This document shows, in pieces, positions 21,204-32,471 of a stretch of DNA of 64,000 nt (position 1 is the first letter of the stretch; each line of letters begins with the position of its first letter). The stretch lies in NCBI GenBank assembly GCA_018105865.1, contig CM030852.1:11187145-11251144 (forward strand), given 5' to 3'. The notes below the pieces were generated by a model. That model saw nothing but the letters and a program-made list of their open reading frames with translations, ran no database searches and was not told the DNA's origin. A program made the position numbers and the translations under genes. The DNA is from Metaphire vulgaris (taxonomy: Eukaryota; Annelida; Clitellata; Crassiclitellata; Megascolecidae).

Positions 21204-21249
21204 CATCACTAAGGAACAACGAAAGTATTATGAAGCAGCGTAGAAACAT
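21204..21249 (-). CDS. lectin A exon 1 (signal peptide)
   Basis: 46-bp coding part, ATG to a GTAAGG donor: MFLRCFIILSLFLSD plus one base. Copies B and C and the orphan at 28953 have exactly 46 bp as well. Conserved 5' flanking sequence (21330-21450 against 28000-28130) probably holds the promoter and 5' UTR. Confidence 0.8.
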
Positions 21250-21831
21250 CGCAACTGAACACGATAGACAAATGCGATATCGAAGCGTCGGAGTGCTGCC
21301 TAACTGAAGAGCTACCCACAACTGAACATGATTTCTGTATCTTTGTACTTATGCAGTGAAATGCAGCTTCGTACTATTTGCATATCTAACAAGTTTGCAT
21401 GTCTGACAATGCAGATCTCTGTGAGCTTGCATTTGTGTAGGCACCCAACACTCGAGAGCGTATGTTCAATTGCACAGTAGGCTACATTGACGCTCAAAAC
21501 GTTTACCAGATACAACCGCTACAAGCCTATTTCGCCGATTGTTGTTTAACAAAAACAGTTAATTCGTGTCTTTTGTTTCTGATCTGGTGAACTTGAGTTA
21601 TTATTGTATCTGCTCGTTGCTGCAGTTATTGTTGCATTTGCATGTGGCTCTATCCGGTAGGGTTTTCTACACAGTATGAAATTGTACACGCAAGCCATTT
21701 TTGTCAGAGAACAAACTGTTTCTCTCTCCCCCGCTCGCTCTCTTGCCTTTCCTTCCTCTTCTCTCTCTCCCCCTCTCTCTGTCTCTCTGTGTCTCTCTGT
21801 CAGCAGGATCAAATGCTTCTAGCATTATTGG

Positions 21832-21833
21832 TC

Positions 21834-21903
<70 letters not shown>
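21832..21903. repeat. (ATT)n microsatellite
   Basis: Pure trinucleotide run, preceded by a CT-rich stretch at 21718-21800. A similar CT-rich stretch occurs at the same place upstream of copy B (28381-28500). Confidence 0.95.
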
Positions 21904-21906
<3 letters not shown>

Positions 21907-22287
21907 ACGTAGAGATTATTGTGGCAACTAATCGTGAGATCCGCATCTGCATCTATAATATTAAGATCCTTATTCTGTATGTCTGTTACCTTCAAGCGTT
22001 CTCATTGGTTGACAAAGAAGCGTTTGACGAAGCGTACGTTTAGCACGGTTTAGTCGAGTCATTGCAGCGTCAGAGGGGTGGGCGTGCGACGACGTTGCTA
22101 TTGGTAACAATTGTTCGTAGCTTGAGGAAGTTGCGCAATTTTAACGTACATTTTAACGTACACAAAAAATACGTGTACAGCGTCACAAATGGTCACAGTT
22201 GCGTGATTTTAACGTACATAGGACTAATTATTACGTGGCGCAGAGCTTGGCACGAACGTTGCGCAATCGAATTGTGTATAAATAGTA

Positions 22288-22471
22288 ATGGCGAGTCGTG
22301 GTGGAAATTCAGCAAGAGCATTGGCAGCCAGAAGAAAACGAGAAGCTGAAACCGAACAACAAAGCCAAAGGAGACTCGCAGCTGATCGAGAAAGACATGC
22401 AGCCAATCGCGCTGAAGAAAATGTCGAACATCGATCGCAACGGTTGAATGTGATGCGAGAAAGAGTCACCG

Positions 22472-22521
<50 letters not shown>

Positions 22522-23115
22522 CCGCAACAAAGGGAAGTTCGATTGGAAGCCTAACGATTGAGGCATCAACGACCTGCGCTGAATCGTCGTAATCTGTTTC
22601 GAGTAGCGTTAAGTGGCACAGCAAACGCGATCATTACAGCTGAACCCCATAAATTGGGCCCAATGACAGTGGCTTTGCGTATATCGCAGATTTTGCACTG
22701 GATTACATTTCGATTCGGAAAAAGAAGTTTTGAATTTACTGCACTGCTGCTGTCGAAATGGAAAAATTCTCGCACCACCGATGTCACCTTACCCCGAGGA
22801 ATTTAAAACGTTACTGACATGCAACAGTCGAGACTCGAACAATTTCCGAGAACATACTCGGCAGTACAATAACGCCAATGCATTCGCCAGTTTCGGCGCA
22901 AAGTCGGTTCCCATTCCAGGCACAGGGCCTTACTGTTTCAAAATCAGTGGCGAAGTGTATCATTTGTCGACTTCTGCTTTGGTTACAGACCCCGATCAAC
23001 CAGGCGTAACGGCACCAACACCAACGCACGGCCAATTATTCGTGTACGACCCAGAGGCAGCGTTGAATTATCGAATGAGTAGGCGAGAAAACACCGAGTG
23101 CGACAGAAGAATCTA
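22288..23115 (+). pseudogene. Helitron RepHel N-terminal region, frameshifted
   Basis: The first frame (22288-22554) is the arginine/glutamate-rich start typical of Helitron proteins, here swollen by a GA microsatellite that encodes a poly-RE run. It ends early. Other frames then give LGPMTVA, HCCCRNGKILAPP, YPEEFKTLL, RDSNNFREHTRQYNNANAFA, GTGPYCFKISGEVYHLS and HGQLFVYDPEAAL, which follow the order in intact Helitron helicases (zinc-binding, then Helitron-like N domain). At least two frameshifts are needed to read through. Confidence 0.85.
22473..22518. repeat. (GA)n microsatellite in Helitron ORF
   Basis: Dinucleotide run inside a stretch that already encodes alternating Arg and Glu. Confidence 0.9.
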
Positions 23116-23677
23116 TCTATAATATTAAGATCCTTGCTCTGTATGTCTCTCTGTTACCTTCAAGCGTTCCCATTGGTTGGCTGTGTGAGCGTTCTGATTG
23201 GTTGGCTGTGTGACGTTCTCATTCGTTACCTTCAAGCGTTCTGATTGGTTGGCTGGGTGAGCGTTCTGATTGGTCGTTCTGGAACCTTAGGCTTCGCAAA
23301 GCGAACGGCGACGCGAAGCGAACGGCGACGCGAAGCGTTTGACGAAGCGTACGTTGCAGCGTCATAATGTGTACAACTCGCGATGCGAAGGGCGACGCGA
23401 AGCGAAGGGCGACGCGAAGCGAACGGCGACGCGAAGCGAACGGCGACGCGAAGCGAACGGCGACGCGAAGCGAACGGCGACGCGAAGCGAACGGCGACGC
23501 GAAGCGAACGGCGACGCGAAGCGTTTGACGAAGCGTACGTTGCAGCGTCAGAGCTTGGCTACGTGGCGTATGTACGTCATTGAAACGTTGTTCAGCATCA
23601 TGAATTCAATGATTGGGTTTTAGTATTATCCTGCACTGCCAGCGAAGCGAGCGCGAGCGAAGCGAACATCTTTCTAG
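23116..23677 (+). mobile_element. Helitron-like element with 17-bp CpG minisatellite
   Basis: It starts TCTATAATATTAAGATCC after an A and ends CATCTTTCTAG before a T. Positions 23290-23525 hold about a dozen copies of a 17-bp unit (GAACGGCGACGCGAAGC). The element is nested in the coding Helitron. Frames such as 23339-23623 are minisatellite artefacts. Confidence 0.75.
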
Positions 23678-23869
23678 TTAGTTATTAAAATTTCTCGTAC
23701 TCGGACAGTTCTTGGTACTCGTGCTTTCTCAGTGGCCGCCCCAAAACTCTGTGACTCACTGCCTTAGCATGAGCACATTGGAAATTCATTACAGTATTTA
23801 GAACAATATAAAGCACCCATCTTTTCGACCTGGCTCGTCCACTATAGAATATCACCCCTCTGTCCGGTC

Positions 23870-24292
23870 AGATATGCTGGATTTGAACTGGACCTCGAAA
23901 TGATTTTGATTTGCCGTTCTTTCGGCTGATGCTATTGTGCAATATAAAGTGGTGCTATAGAAGTTTCAGATTAGATTAGAATGGTGAAGATTTAATCCGT
24001 TTGAAGGATCATCGATTAGCCAATAGGCTATCATCGGTTATTTGTCCTGAAGAGAGCAAACCTAACGCAAACTTAATGCAAGCTTGGTTCATATTTCGTT
24101 AGACGCGACTTATTCAATCGTTTTTAGCAAACAATTTTCAGTCGATAAGAAAGAGACTGATGGCAATAAGTATCAACATAATCCTTGAAAAAGCATATAA
24201 TTCTTTATCATATCAATAACGCAATTTCTGAATATGCTTAACATACCATGGCCGAAGAGTAATAATAGCATCACACAGCTATAGGCCTATCT
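23870..24292 (-). pseudogene. orphan lectin exon 1 with flanking intron
   Basis: 23870-24246 matches the intron 1 region of copy C (36600-36963). At 24247-24292 the counterpart of the 46-bp signal exon still reads LLLLFGH before a GTATGT donor, but the ATG is lost and a stop lies upstream. It is a remnant of another tandem copy. Confidence 0.7.
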
Positions 24293-24314
24293 CAAGTCCA
24301 TGAGGTCTCAGACT

Positions 24315-24739
24315 CATGGGCGTATTTAGAAAGGCTTTAACGGGTATGTTGAAATTTAAGAAGTTCGAAAAATAACTTTTATTCTATGTTCTGCAATAAC
24401 ATAGGCCTACAGTTTAAGTTTATTGAAATACTGTAGTTTCGCTTAATTACCTCAATTTTTTGCTCCATAGGCTAATTGTTTAACAGACGAAAGCTGATCG
24501 CAATTTGTAACGACGCAGTAACGAAACATTTATTAATTATGGAGCGCATACTTTCTTAAAGTTTCCTTCACTTTACTACATTTTTACTAATTGCACAAAT
24601 TAAGTTATGAAGCAATTATCCCCTGAAACAAAGTTTAAAATATTTTGCGGCGCAACCGAAGGGAAGGACCAAAGACCAAAGGCCAAAGACCAAAGGGGTA
24701 CGCTATGGATCAGGAGCTTACCCCCTAAATACGCCACTG
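24315..24739. mobile_element. hAT-like element
   Basis: Ends CATGGGCGTATTTAG and (inverted) CAGTGGCGTATTTAG with an exact CTCAGACT duplication (24307-24314 and 24740-24747). It inserted just upstream of the orphan exon. Confidence 0.9.
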
Positions 24740-24934
24740 CTCAGACTTTTAATATTTTTGTGCTTCGTATATTTTGTGATGCACAGGAGATAATTTTCGA
24801 TTAAAGAGAATCGTTGAAAAACTTCAATCAACTGACATGATTGAAAACTCGATAGTTCAGGCATTTTCTAATTATTATATTTCTACCAAAGCACACTAAA
24901 TGTCAAATTGTCAAAGGACGACAAAGTTCAAGTG

Positions 24935-25188
24935 CTACAGTTCCTCAATGTAGTAGTCTGGAAGCCACCAGTCGCAGCCCTCAGTTGGTTCAACATCCGA
25001 CGCGTTGTATCCAGTCGGGTGGAAGTTGATTTCACAATTTCCATTCGATACGAAGTAGTTGAAGGAGTCGCAGTTATTCTGCATACAGAACTCCATGCAG
25101 TGTATCTGTTTGCTTTTGGTCGCTGTACTAAACCCGGTAGACAGCTTGTTGATGTAACGTGCTTCTGACGTCCTTTTGAAGTTCACCT
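24935..25188 (-). CDS. lectin B exon 4 (PAN/apple domain)
   Basis: 254 bp with acceptor ATTACAG, ending in TAG. Nearly identical to exon 4 of copy C. Confidence 0.8.
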
Positions 25189-27924
25189 CTGTAATTATAT
25201 ATCAGTGCAAACAGGCCATCGCAACAAATTCCACGAAACAAATCGCTATATGCAGCATTTTGGAAATACTGGTTTATAGTATCTTTAAAAATGCATTTTA
25301 TCATAGAAATACTGACGCATCTAGTACTACTTAATCTAAACACTATCATTCCTATACAATTTTATAGAAACTAAGATTTTCTTGATCTGGAAAGCAGATT
25401 ACAGATTAAATTCTCTTGGGTCAGCTGAAATTATGGCGTTCAGTTTTTTTTCTTAATGACAGCAATATACTAGCGATTAGCATAAAAGTAAAGGTAATCC
25501 CATACTCGAACGAGCCTTATATCCAGCGCTGATCTCCGGATAGTAGGCAAGCAGCCACGCAGATTGTATTTGCCATTAAGCTATAATAGCTTGGCATTAC
25601 TTTATCTTGACCCGAGTTTTATCTTCGCAACTTAACGCTTCTGTCAATTTATCAACGCCTAAGTGATGAATGGCCTGGTTGGCCGCCGGGACCACCAGTG
25701 GCGCGACTAGATCCCTGGATGGTCACCGATCCACGTACAAATCGCGCTCGACGTTGCTAAACATCGGTGTTGTTCTGACGGGAACCGGTCGCACAATGTT
25801 AAGTAGGCCGATAGCAATTGCCATAGTCGATGTTATTAAAGTCAGAAAGGCAAGAATTTGCACCGTAGATATTGCAGATGAGATTATCGCATAGTCAAAA
25901 AGATTGGACATGGATTAGGCAGAGAAAACAATAATACTTGGCAATAAAAAAATTTCATTTCTAGTGTCTCTGTCTTTACTGACAAATATAAACGCCAAGA
26001 CTTAACACCTTGGCTGCCATGACCCTGAATGTGTAATGGCCAGTGCTCCAATCTCCTCTTTATTTTTCGAAAGCTTCGAATAACTTATTTCGAGTAGTCA
26101 AAGCAACGTTTTTGCTCTGTTAATTTCACATCCGTGGCAAATAGTGATGTTGGTGATTGTTTGAATAATTTCTGTTTTCCGAAGTTGTAGTACAGCCAGA
26201 GCCTACTTTTTTCGGTATTAAAATGGTTATAAGTTTTGCTTCTTTTCTGCATCATCAAGCTGAAATTAAAATATCGGCCTGATGTTGCAGAGAAGCTTGC
26301 CTACAAAATATAGACAACTTCAAGTTTCTTATCATCAAATATTATTTCATCAAAATTTGAAATCCAATGAACCGCCCGTACTTCTGCTTGAAGCAACGTA
26401 CACCTGGATTTCATTAGTCGCAAGGTTGCAATTAAGGGTGCTGGTTCCATTCTTGATGATGACATATCTTGCAAGTGGCATATTTGGAGGGCAGTGGACA
26501 GTTCCAACTTCACTTTTACCCAAGGTACTGTTGTACTGGGCGCAGAGAAAGTAATCGGATGCTGTCAGAGGCGGTTTAACATGCGACCCAATGTTCGTCA
26601 CGCCAACGATGAAGTAATCTTGACAGGCCACTGAAACGAACTAAAGATGTTTACCATGAAGCAAATCAATCATGCTATTTGATATAATTGAATATATCGT
26701 TCATAAAAAATGATTCGATGTATTACTCATATACCGTTAGGAAAATTCAAGCATTTAACTTGAACTCATCGCATGGTTCGTTTGATTTTGTCAATATGAC
26801 AATTATTTCGAACAATTCTTCACAACTTCTGCTTGAACAATAGTTTCTTATTTAGCATATGAAACATGATCATGGCTGTTACCAAATAGCATGTTTACGT
26901 TCAGCAACGTTACTCTGACAACAAGGTAGCGCTTGACGAGGTCAATCATAATCCATGAGTTTTCGTTCGTCTTTGTTAAACACCAACTGGTGAGTGTCGA
27001 TCCATCTGTTGCTCCGGGGCATGAGCGACCCGTACTCATGTTGACTGCTTTGTGCAAAGCAACATTGATTGCCGAATGAGCTGCGGAATTACGTACACCA
27101 AATGGGATGTAGGCACCATTGTTTTCCATTGGTATAAGCTTATTAGTAAAATCTCGTTAAGTTACATATCTTTTTCGGTTTAGGACCCAAATAGCTAGCT
27201 GCCTATTCTTGGGCGCTTAATTTAACTATGAAACTTCTAGAGTCCAAGTTCAGTCAGGCTATAGTATCAGGCCATTTAATAAATCGTGATTGGGTCGTTG
27301 TGACCACAGATTGAATGTTTGACGAAAGATAAAGTGACTCATCCTAGATAAGTCAGAGATGTCCATGGGCCTATTTTTTAGAACCCAATCCAATCCAACC
27401 CATCAAATCTCCAACCCAACCCAACCCATGCCGATAAAAGGTTTACTTGACCCAACCCAACCCAACCCACTGTAATACATTAAGTCTCTTAAACCATGAC
27501 TTATTTTATGACCCAACACAACCCACCATTAATATGTAAAAGTGTTACCCAACCCAATCCAACCCAACCCATGGGTCAACCCAACCCATGTACATCTCTG
27601 AGATCAGTGGTTCCCAAACCCTTTTGGCTGGTGTACCTTTTCAGACACTTTTCTGGAATCCGTGTATTCCTAATTTTCAAAGAAAATTTAACCCATTCAT
27701 CACTGCGTATTTCATGCAGTACACAGTGAGCGAAAGGTTTAGGAAGGCAGACCTTCAATTTTAAAATCATAAACATAACAATATCCTGGTTGTAAAACGT
27801 AATAATGTCTAAAAACCTAATCACACTGCACATAGGTTATCGCTAGATAAAACAATGCTAATAGTGTATTTTTCTTACCACCATTAAAGAGCAACGAAAG
27901 TATTATGAAGCAACGTAGAATCAT
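24935..27924 (-). CDS. lectin-like gene B (F5/8C fold + PAN), intact
   Basis: Exons 27879-27924, 26883-27080, 26382-26630 and 24935-25188 join in frame to 248 codons plus stop. Residues 1-15 (MILRCFIILSLLFNG) are a likely signal peptide. Residues about 16-165 follow the F-type lectin/F5-8C pattern: NVALHKAV, SWIMIDL, YLVVRVTL, then CAQYN, CPPNMPLARYVII and a closing EIQVYVA strand. The C-terminal about 83 residues are a PAN/apple domain (CMEFCMQNNCDSFNYF). The R-x-D fucose motif of classical F-type lectins is not evident, so the ligand is open. Donors are GTAAGA, GTAACA and GTACGG. Family knowledge suggests a secreted carbohydrate-binding or recognition protein; that role is inference. The nearest sister is C. 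Confidence 0.8.
25189..26381 (-). other. lectin B intron 3
   Basis: No transposon boundary is obvious. It is alignable with copy C intron 3 (33248-34745): shared blocks lie near 25380-25600 and 25640-25900. Confidence 0.6.
26382..26630 (-). CDS. lectin B exon 3
   Basis: 249 bp, second half of the F5/8C-like domain. Acceptor GTTTCAG, donor GTACGG at 26376-26381. Exactly the length of copy C exon 3. Confidence 0.8.
26883..27080 (-). CDS. lectin B exon 2
   Basis: 198 bp, first half of the F5/8C-like domain (INVALHKAVNMSTGRSCP). Acceptor TCCGCAG, donor GTAACA. Confidence 0.8.
27354..27600. mobile_element. hAT-like element with CCCAA repeats, lectin B intron 1
   Basis: Ends CAGAGATGTCCATGGG and (inverted) CAGAGATGTACATGGG. 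Flanks AGATAAGT and AGATCAGT. Same family as 2035-2244, in the opposite orientation. Confidence 0.8.
27879..27924 (-). CDS. lectin B exon 1 (signal peptide)
   Basis: 46 bp, MILRCFIILSLLFNG plus one base, donor GTAAGA. The 5' flank to about 28130 is conserved with copy A. Confidence 0.8.
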
Positions 27925-28380
27925 CGCAACTGAACACGAGAAACAAATGCGATGTTGAAACTTCAGAGCCCTGCTTAACAGAAGAGCTACACACAACTGA
28001 CAATGATTTCTGTATATTTGTATCTTTGCAGTGAAATGCAGCACCGCACTGTTTGCACGTATAGGCTAACAACCTGCATGTTTGACAATGCAGATCTCTG
28101 TGAAAATCGCATTTGTGTAGGCACCTAACACCAAAAGCGTATGTAGGTTACATTGACGCTCAAAAAGTGTAGCGGATACAAACACTGCAGGCCTATTTCG
28201 CCGATTGTTGTTTAACAAACAGTTAATTCGTGTCTTTTGTTTCTGATCTGGTGAACTTGAATTATGATCTCTGCTCGTTGCTGCGGTTATTGTTGCATTT
28301 GTATGTGGCCATTTCCGGTAGGGTTTTCTACACGGTATGAAATTGTACACACAAACCACTTTTGTCACCAAACAAACTGT

Positions 28381-28500
28381 TTCTCTCTCCTCCTCCTCTC
28401 TCTTCTTTGTTCTCTCTCTCTCTCTGTCTCTCTCTCTGTCTCTCTCTCTGTCTCTCTCACTCTCTGTCTCTCTCTCTGTCTCTCTCTCTCTCTACCTCTC
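28381..28500. repeat. CT-rich microsatellite
   Basis: TCTCTG-type repeats upstream of lectin B. Confidence 0.9.
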
Positions 28501-28952
28501 AGCAGGGTGCGATTTGTGACCTGGAGCAGTGGGGGGGGGGAATATGTCGAGCTTGGTGGGATGTAGTTGTTGGGGAAATGTAGCAGTGAGGGGATGTAGT
28601 TGTGGGGGGATGTAGCAGTAGGGGGATGCAGTTGGGCAGTGGGGGAATTCCCTCCTCCTACAAATCGCGCCCTGCCCCTCAGCTGCCTCAAATACTTCTA
28701 GCATTATTGGCCTTGCGCGTAGGCATAGGAGAAAAGAAACTCCACTCGGGCTGGGAGCAGTAGTGGGATCTGTGTACGAGCGATGGACATTTTTCTCGCC
28801 GACGGGATAAAGGTTATTGTCGACCGAGAGTCCATTCCAATCTGGACCATATTCTATGAGATTTAGACGCAATGCAATTATTGTTCTGTGTGTTACAAAT
28901 AACCGTCGAATCTTCATAACGTCACAAGGTAATTCCCAAATAAAGTGATAAC

Positions 28953-28998
28953 CGTCGTTGAAATGCAGCAGAAGCATTATGCAGCAGTTTAGAGTCAT
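28953..28998 (-). pseudogene. orphan lectin signal exon
   Basis: 46 bp, MTLNCCIMLLLHFND plus one base, the same size and phase as the working copies, but followed by GTTATC rather than GTAAG. No F5/8C exon follows before lectin B exon 1. It is either a remnant of another copy or an alternative first exon of B. Confidence 0.6.
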
Positions 28999-29313
28999 TA
29001 TAATGCAATAGTATATATGGTAACCAGGTACGATATTGAAACGAGACCCAGACGAATGCTCGTAGCTATGTAATATGAGTTAGGTGTGGCTAAAAATGAA
29101 TTCCGTCTCATCAATTTATGACATCGCGAAACTTGAAAACAGCTCTTGCAACATTGGCATTCGTGACAGAATTCATTTTTGAAAATATTGAGGTGGCCAG
29201 TATTGCCACGAATTATATCGAAAATTGCAAAGAGTGGCGCCAAGTGTAAAGTATGTTCAATAGCTATAACGACAGAAGCGTGAATCGTCTCTCTCTGTCT
29301 CTCTCTTTCTCTC

Positions 29314-29396
<83 letters not shown>

Positions 29397-29753
29397 TATA
29401 TATATATATATATACGGATTTATCTGCCTATCAGTCTATCATAGCGCAACCAGGGGAAACACGCGACGAATAATACGTACCGATTTCCGCATTTCATTCA
29501 CTTCTATACAATTGCCAGCGTAGGCTTCTATTTAATTTAATTGATTATCTCCAGCGCTGCTTTGCACGAGTCCCATTGGCTGTTGGTTTCGACTGCACTC
29601 CTTCGTTCTTCTCTAATTTTTACCATCCATCGTGGTGGACACACATCCTCCTCGGCTGGCGATCGTTTTCCTGGTTCGCCTTTTCTGCCTATCCGTCCAA
29701 TTTTCCAAGGCGCCAATCCCTCAACAATATTTTGCCTTCGCCGTTCATTTATT
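28999..29753. other. spacer with CT/TA microsatellite
   Basis: CT run and TA run at 29285-29415. No gene is recognised. A 90-residue frame at 29576-29848 runs into the hAT element and has no support. Confidence 0.4.
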
Positions 29754-30049
29754 CAGCGTGGCGGTTCCACAGTGTTGATGACTGGGGATGGATACCCCAA
29801 CCGGGGTTCCGGATGACCTTTTTTACTTGTCAACCTTTTTTCCGGTGAGTTTGAAAAAGTTTAGTGAAAAACACTGCGAATGGCCTTCTTTATTGCTTGT
29901 CGGCATTATTTTGGCAAGTTTTATTAACATTTAGTGGGCAAAAACACTAACAACGACTTTTTTCTCTTTTTGTTCTTCTCACTTGGCATCCCCCACCAAC
30001 TTCCTGTAAATATTTTTATCCCCACCAATAATTCCTGGAACTGCCACTG
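29754..30049. mobile_element. hAT-like element
   Basis: Ends CAGCGTGGCGGTTCCA and (inverted) CAGTGGCAGTTCCAGG, with an exact CATTTATT duplication (29746-29753 and 30050-30057). Internal motif at about 29812 and 29881. Confidence 0.85.
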
Positions 30050-30109
30050 CATTTATTCATTCTTATTCTTATTCTCCAAGACGAATTCTATAGCGCCGTA
30101 ACAAAACCA

Positions 30110-30675
30110 ATGCCAAAGTCCAAGACGTTTGCATCGTTGGGTTGGCATGTCGATGATGAACGTAGTATGATTATCTTGAAAGTCCGTTTTGATGGAATTG
30201 AGGAATTCGCCTTCTTAACGAATACAGTGGTGAACCAAATAGAACGCGTCCTTCGGAAAAAACGTTCACATCAGACAATTAAACGAAGCACAGAAGAAGA
30301 CGTTGAAATTCCGCAGAGGTGTTATAGTCTAAGGCAGTGGTTCTCAACCCCTGGTCCGCGGACCAAAATTGGTCCGCGAGAGGGGGTCTAGTGGTCCGCG
30401 GCAAATTCTGAAAAACGTTAATAAAAATTAGACATATATTTTCCGTAAAGCAAGCAGCTCAACTAAGTAAGGTGACTACCTTTTTTTGCTTGTCGGGGCC
30501 TGGCGAGGAACGAAGATCACACACGATGACCTTCTTAATTTTGCTTGTCATGAATTTTCTCAATTTTCAGGCGGTCCGCGAGAAATTTTTGATCTTCAAA
30601 AGTGGTCCGCGAGGCAAAGAGGTCTGAGAACCACTGGTCTAAGGAACTCTCCGCGTGGCAAGATCAAGCGATGAA
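30110..30675 (+). pseudogene. unidentified ORF interrupted by a hAT element
   Basis: From ATG at 30110 an open frame of about 75 codons runs to the hAT site at 30334. Beyond the element it continues in the same frame (RNSPRGKIKR) to a TGA. The product is basic at its end (VLRKKRSHQTIKR) and I do not recognise it. The short length and the neighbouring repeats mean it may itself be mobile DNA. Confidence 0.35.
30335..30636. mobile_element. hAT-like element
   Basis: Ends CAGTGGTTCTCAACCC and (inverted) CAGTGGTTCTCAGACC. Exact GTCTAAGG duplication (30327-30334 and 30637-30644). GGTCCGCG repeats inside; internal motif at about 30472 and 30525. Confidence 0.9.
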
Positions 30676-30840
30676 TTCCTGAGATGCGGTCGTTACGTGA
30701 GTATAATCCATCGCCGAACTTAGCGGATCCAGCCCAAGATGGAATTCCAGACCAAGATTAGGACGGCAGTCAGTCGTTCCGTCTATCTGGAAAGGCTGCG
30801 CCGTAGCATTCTCGAGCGTGTTTCTAGTCTAGAGCTCTAT

Positions 30841-31100
30841 CAATCAATCAATCAATCAATCAATCAATTTCTATGGCGCCACTATCACAATGCCCAGGGC
30901 ATCAGCCGATGGCGCACCAAATCCAAATAGAATTAGAGCCAGGTCAATCCGGAAGATCAGTCAGAACAGCGGGGGAGCTCTACCGGCCACGTCGATGGAA
31001 TGAAGGCCGGTTCAAGATGACGGCTCAGACACTCGACGACGAACGACCAAGAACGCCCAAATCTACCCGGAGAAAGAAGCGCAGATGACCGCCCCAAACG
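30841..31100 (-). mobile_element. SINE/LINE-tail-like repeat (GGCGCCATAGAA family)
   Basis: The minus strand ends in GGCGCCATAGAAATTG followed by an ATTG microsatellite (30841-30866), like a retroposon 3' tail. Related members lie at 33586, 35710, 39621, 48720 and 53353, each with its own simple-repeat tail. Confidence 0.55.
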
Positions 31101-31327
31101 GCGAGAAGTCCGCACTGTCAGCACATTTAGCGCTAAAACCAAGCTGCCAAGAACAGAGATATTCCGCCAATCAACAGATGGCGCTGTTTTTAAATTGAAA
31201 CCCACCTATTAATGACCAGCATTGAATTGCTGATATCTAATTTCCCTTAAAATTTATCATTGGTTCACCGTGTTATCTCAAAAGCGTTGCATAAATATGA
31301 GGTCTTACTTTTAACAAAAATATGTGT

Positions 31328-31745
31328 AAGTTGCCTAACAGCCGTTCAAATTTGACATATTTTTGCATAAAGCCGCAATCTGCAAACCCTGGCCCGCGGG
31401 CCAAGTTTAACCCGCAAAGGTATTTTATCTCCCCGCGAGATCATTTTTCAACAGCAGCCAGCTGCTATTTTTGAAATAGCTGAAGACATGAGAGATCTCT
31501 AAGATTACAAAACTCTCTGTGCAATGTTATTTTTTATTGGAATAATTTGTGAAAAGCGATACAACATTAGATGAAATCTTGAGGCTATACAACAACGCAC
31601 ATAATCTTCTAGTCTATTTAAAATCACTAAAAGTCTGCTTCTTATGACAACTCCTGGCAAACAAAATTGCTACTGTAGACGTGACTGCCCTAGATCTTAA
31701 AATACATATATATTCGCCCCCTTTCGATGTTATCTATTGTAACAC
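31328..31745. repeat. low-copy repeat, copy 1
   Basis: About 420 bp closely matching 41880-42300, in direct orientation, including GGCCCGCGGGCC. No coding signal is clear. Confidence 0.75.
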
Positions 31746-31871
31746 TATTCAGATAGCTGAAGAACATTTTGGACAATTGTCAAAGTAGTAGAATAATTTA
31801 GAAAAACAGATTGACATGCAAAAATGACACGGGCTCCACATAATAATATGCAGACTACAAGACAATGCCAA

Positions 31872-32049
31872 ACAGGGATATTTGTAGGATTGTGAATAGG
31901 GGGGTGTCGACATCAAATTGGGGGTGTCCAGAGCTAATTAGTATGCATTTTGTATGCTTACCAGTGTCACATTACCAAATTTTCGGGGTGTCGACCTCAA
32001 ATTGTGGGGATGTTGGGGGGGGGGGGGTGTTAGGTGTAAAAATATCCCT
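31872..32049. mobile_element. short hAT-like element
   Basis: Begins ACAGGGATATTTG and ends (inverted) AGGGATATTTTTACACC. Exact AATGCCAA duplication (31864-31871 and 32050-32057). Same family as 37517-37692. Confidence 0.75.
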
Positions 32050-32471
32050 AATGCCAACCTCTCTCGAAAGCGTTTGTCCGTTCCAATTTAGCCTACTTCA
32101 TGTCTTGCCGTAATAGTCGACGCTCGTTATGTTAGGAACCGGTATTGGAATTATTGGAATGTTGCTATATGCAACATTTTGTGTACAATTTTTCTATAAT
32201 CTATAATTATTAGCCTACAGTAATTAGTCGCAATACAAAAAAACTCAGACTGGAAATTTAGTAGGAAAGACTTCCCGTCGCTTTACAAGTAACATATTGG
32301 CTGATATGAGTCCAAGGCATCACAGACAGCCTTGTTCATACATTCTATGTACCTTGTACCCAGATGCAGTTAGACTTTTGGTCTGTCTCCGAAGCAACCT
32401 TTTCACGCGTCTCTGTCCATGTAGATCTTCGTTTCTTCTACCTCTTTCAATGATCTTTATCTGAACCCTCT

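Larger units (their letters stand above)
14141..21249 (-). pseudogene. lectin-like gene A (F5/8C fold + PAN), disrupted
   Basis: Four minus-strand exons: 21204-21249 (signal, MFLRCFIILSLFLSD), 19868-20071, 18871-19652 and 14141-14394. Phases agree (1-1-1) with copies B and C. Without the insertion, the product would be about 270 aa: secretion signal, F-type-lectin/F5-8C-like domain beginning RSGVNVALHKAV, and a C-terminal PAN/apple domain (CMEFCMENNCDSFNYF). Exon 3 carries a 45-bp in-frame tandem duplication and a 465-bp hAT element (19021-19485) with stops, so the gene as read is broken unless the element is spliced out. The exon 2 donor is GTAGTA, weaker than in B and C. Intron 3 is about 4.5 kb and full of Helitrons and satellites. 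Confidence 0.85.
21952..23115 (+). mobile_element. autonomous-type Helitron, 5' part with coding remnant
   Basis: It begins TCTATAATATTAAGATCC after an A. The 5' region matches the non-autonomous copies (14683, 38799, 61160). A TATA-like GTATAAATA at about 22275 lies just before the ATG at 22288. The coding part breaks off at about 23115, where another Helitron is inserted; the Rep (HUH) and helicase cores are not seen. It is the likely source of the short copies' ends. Confidence 0.8.

Noticed and set aside
23290..23525. CRISPR-like array
   Set aside because: The 17-bp units are contiguous with no unique spacers and lie in a eukaryotic transposon.
28492..28998. 168-residue minus-strand protein
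   Set aside because: Only its first 15 residues (the orphan signal exon) have support; the rest is intron and G-rich repeat.
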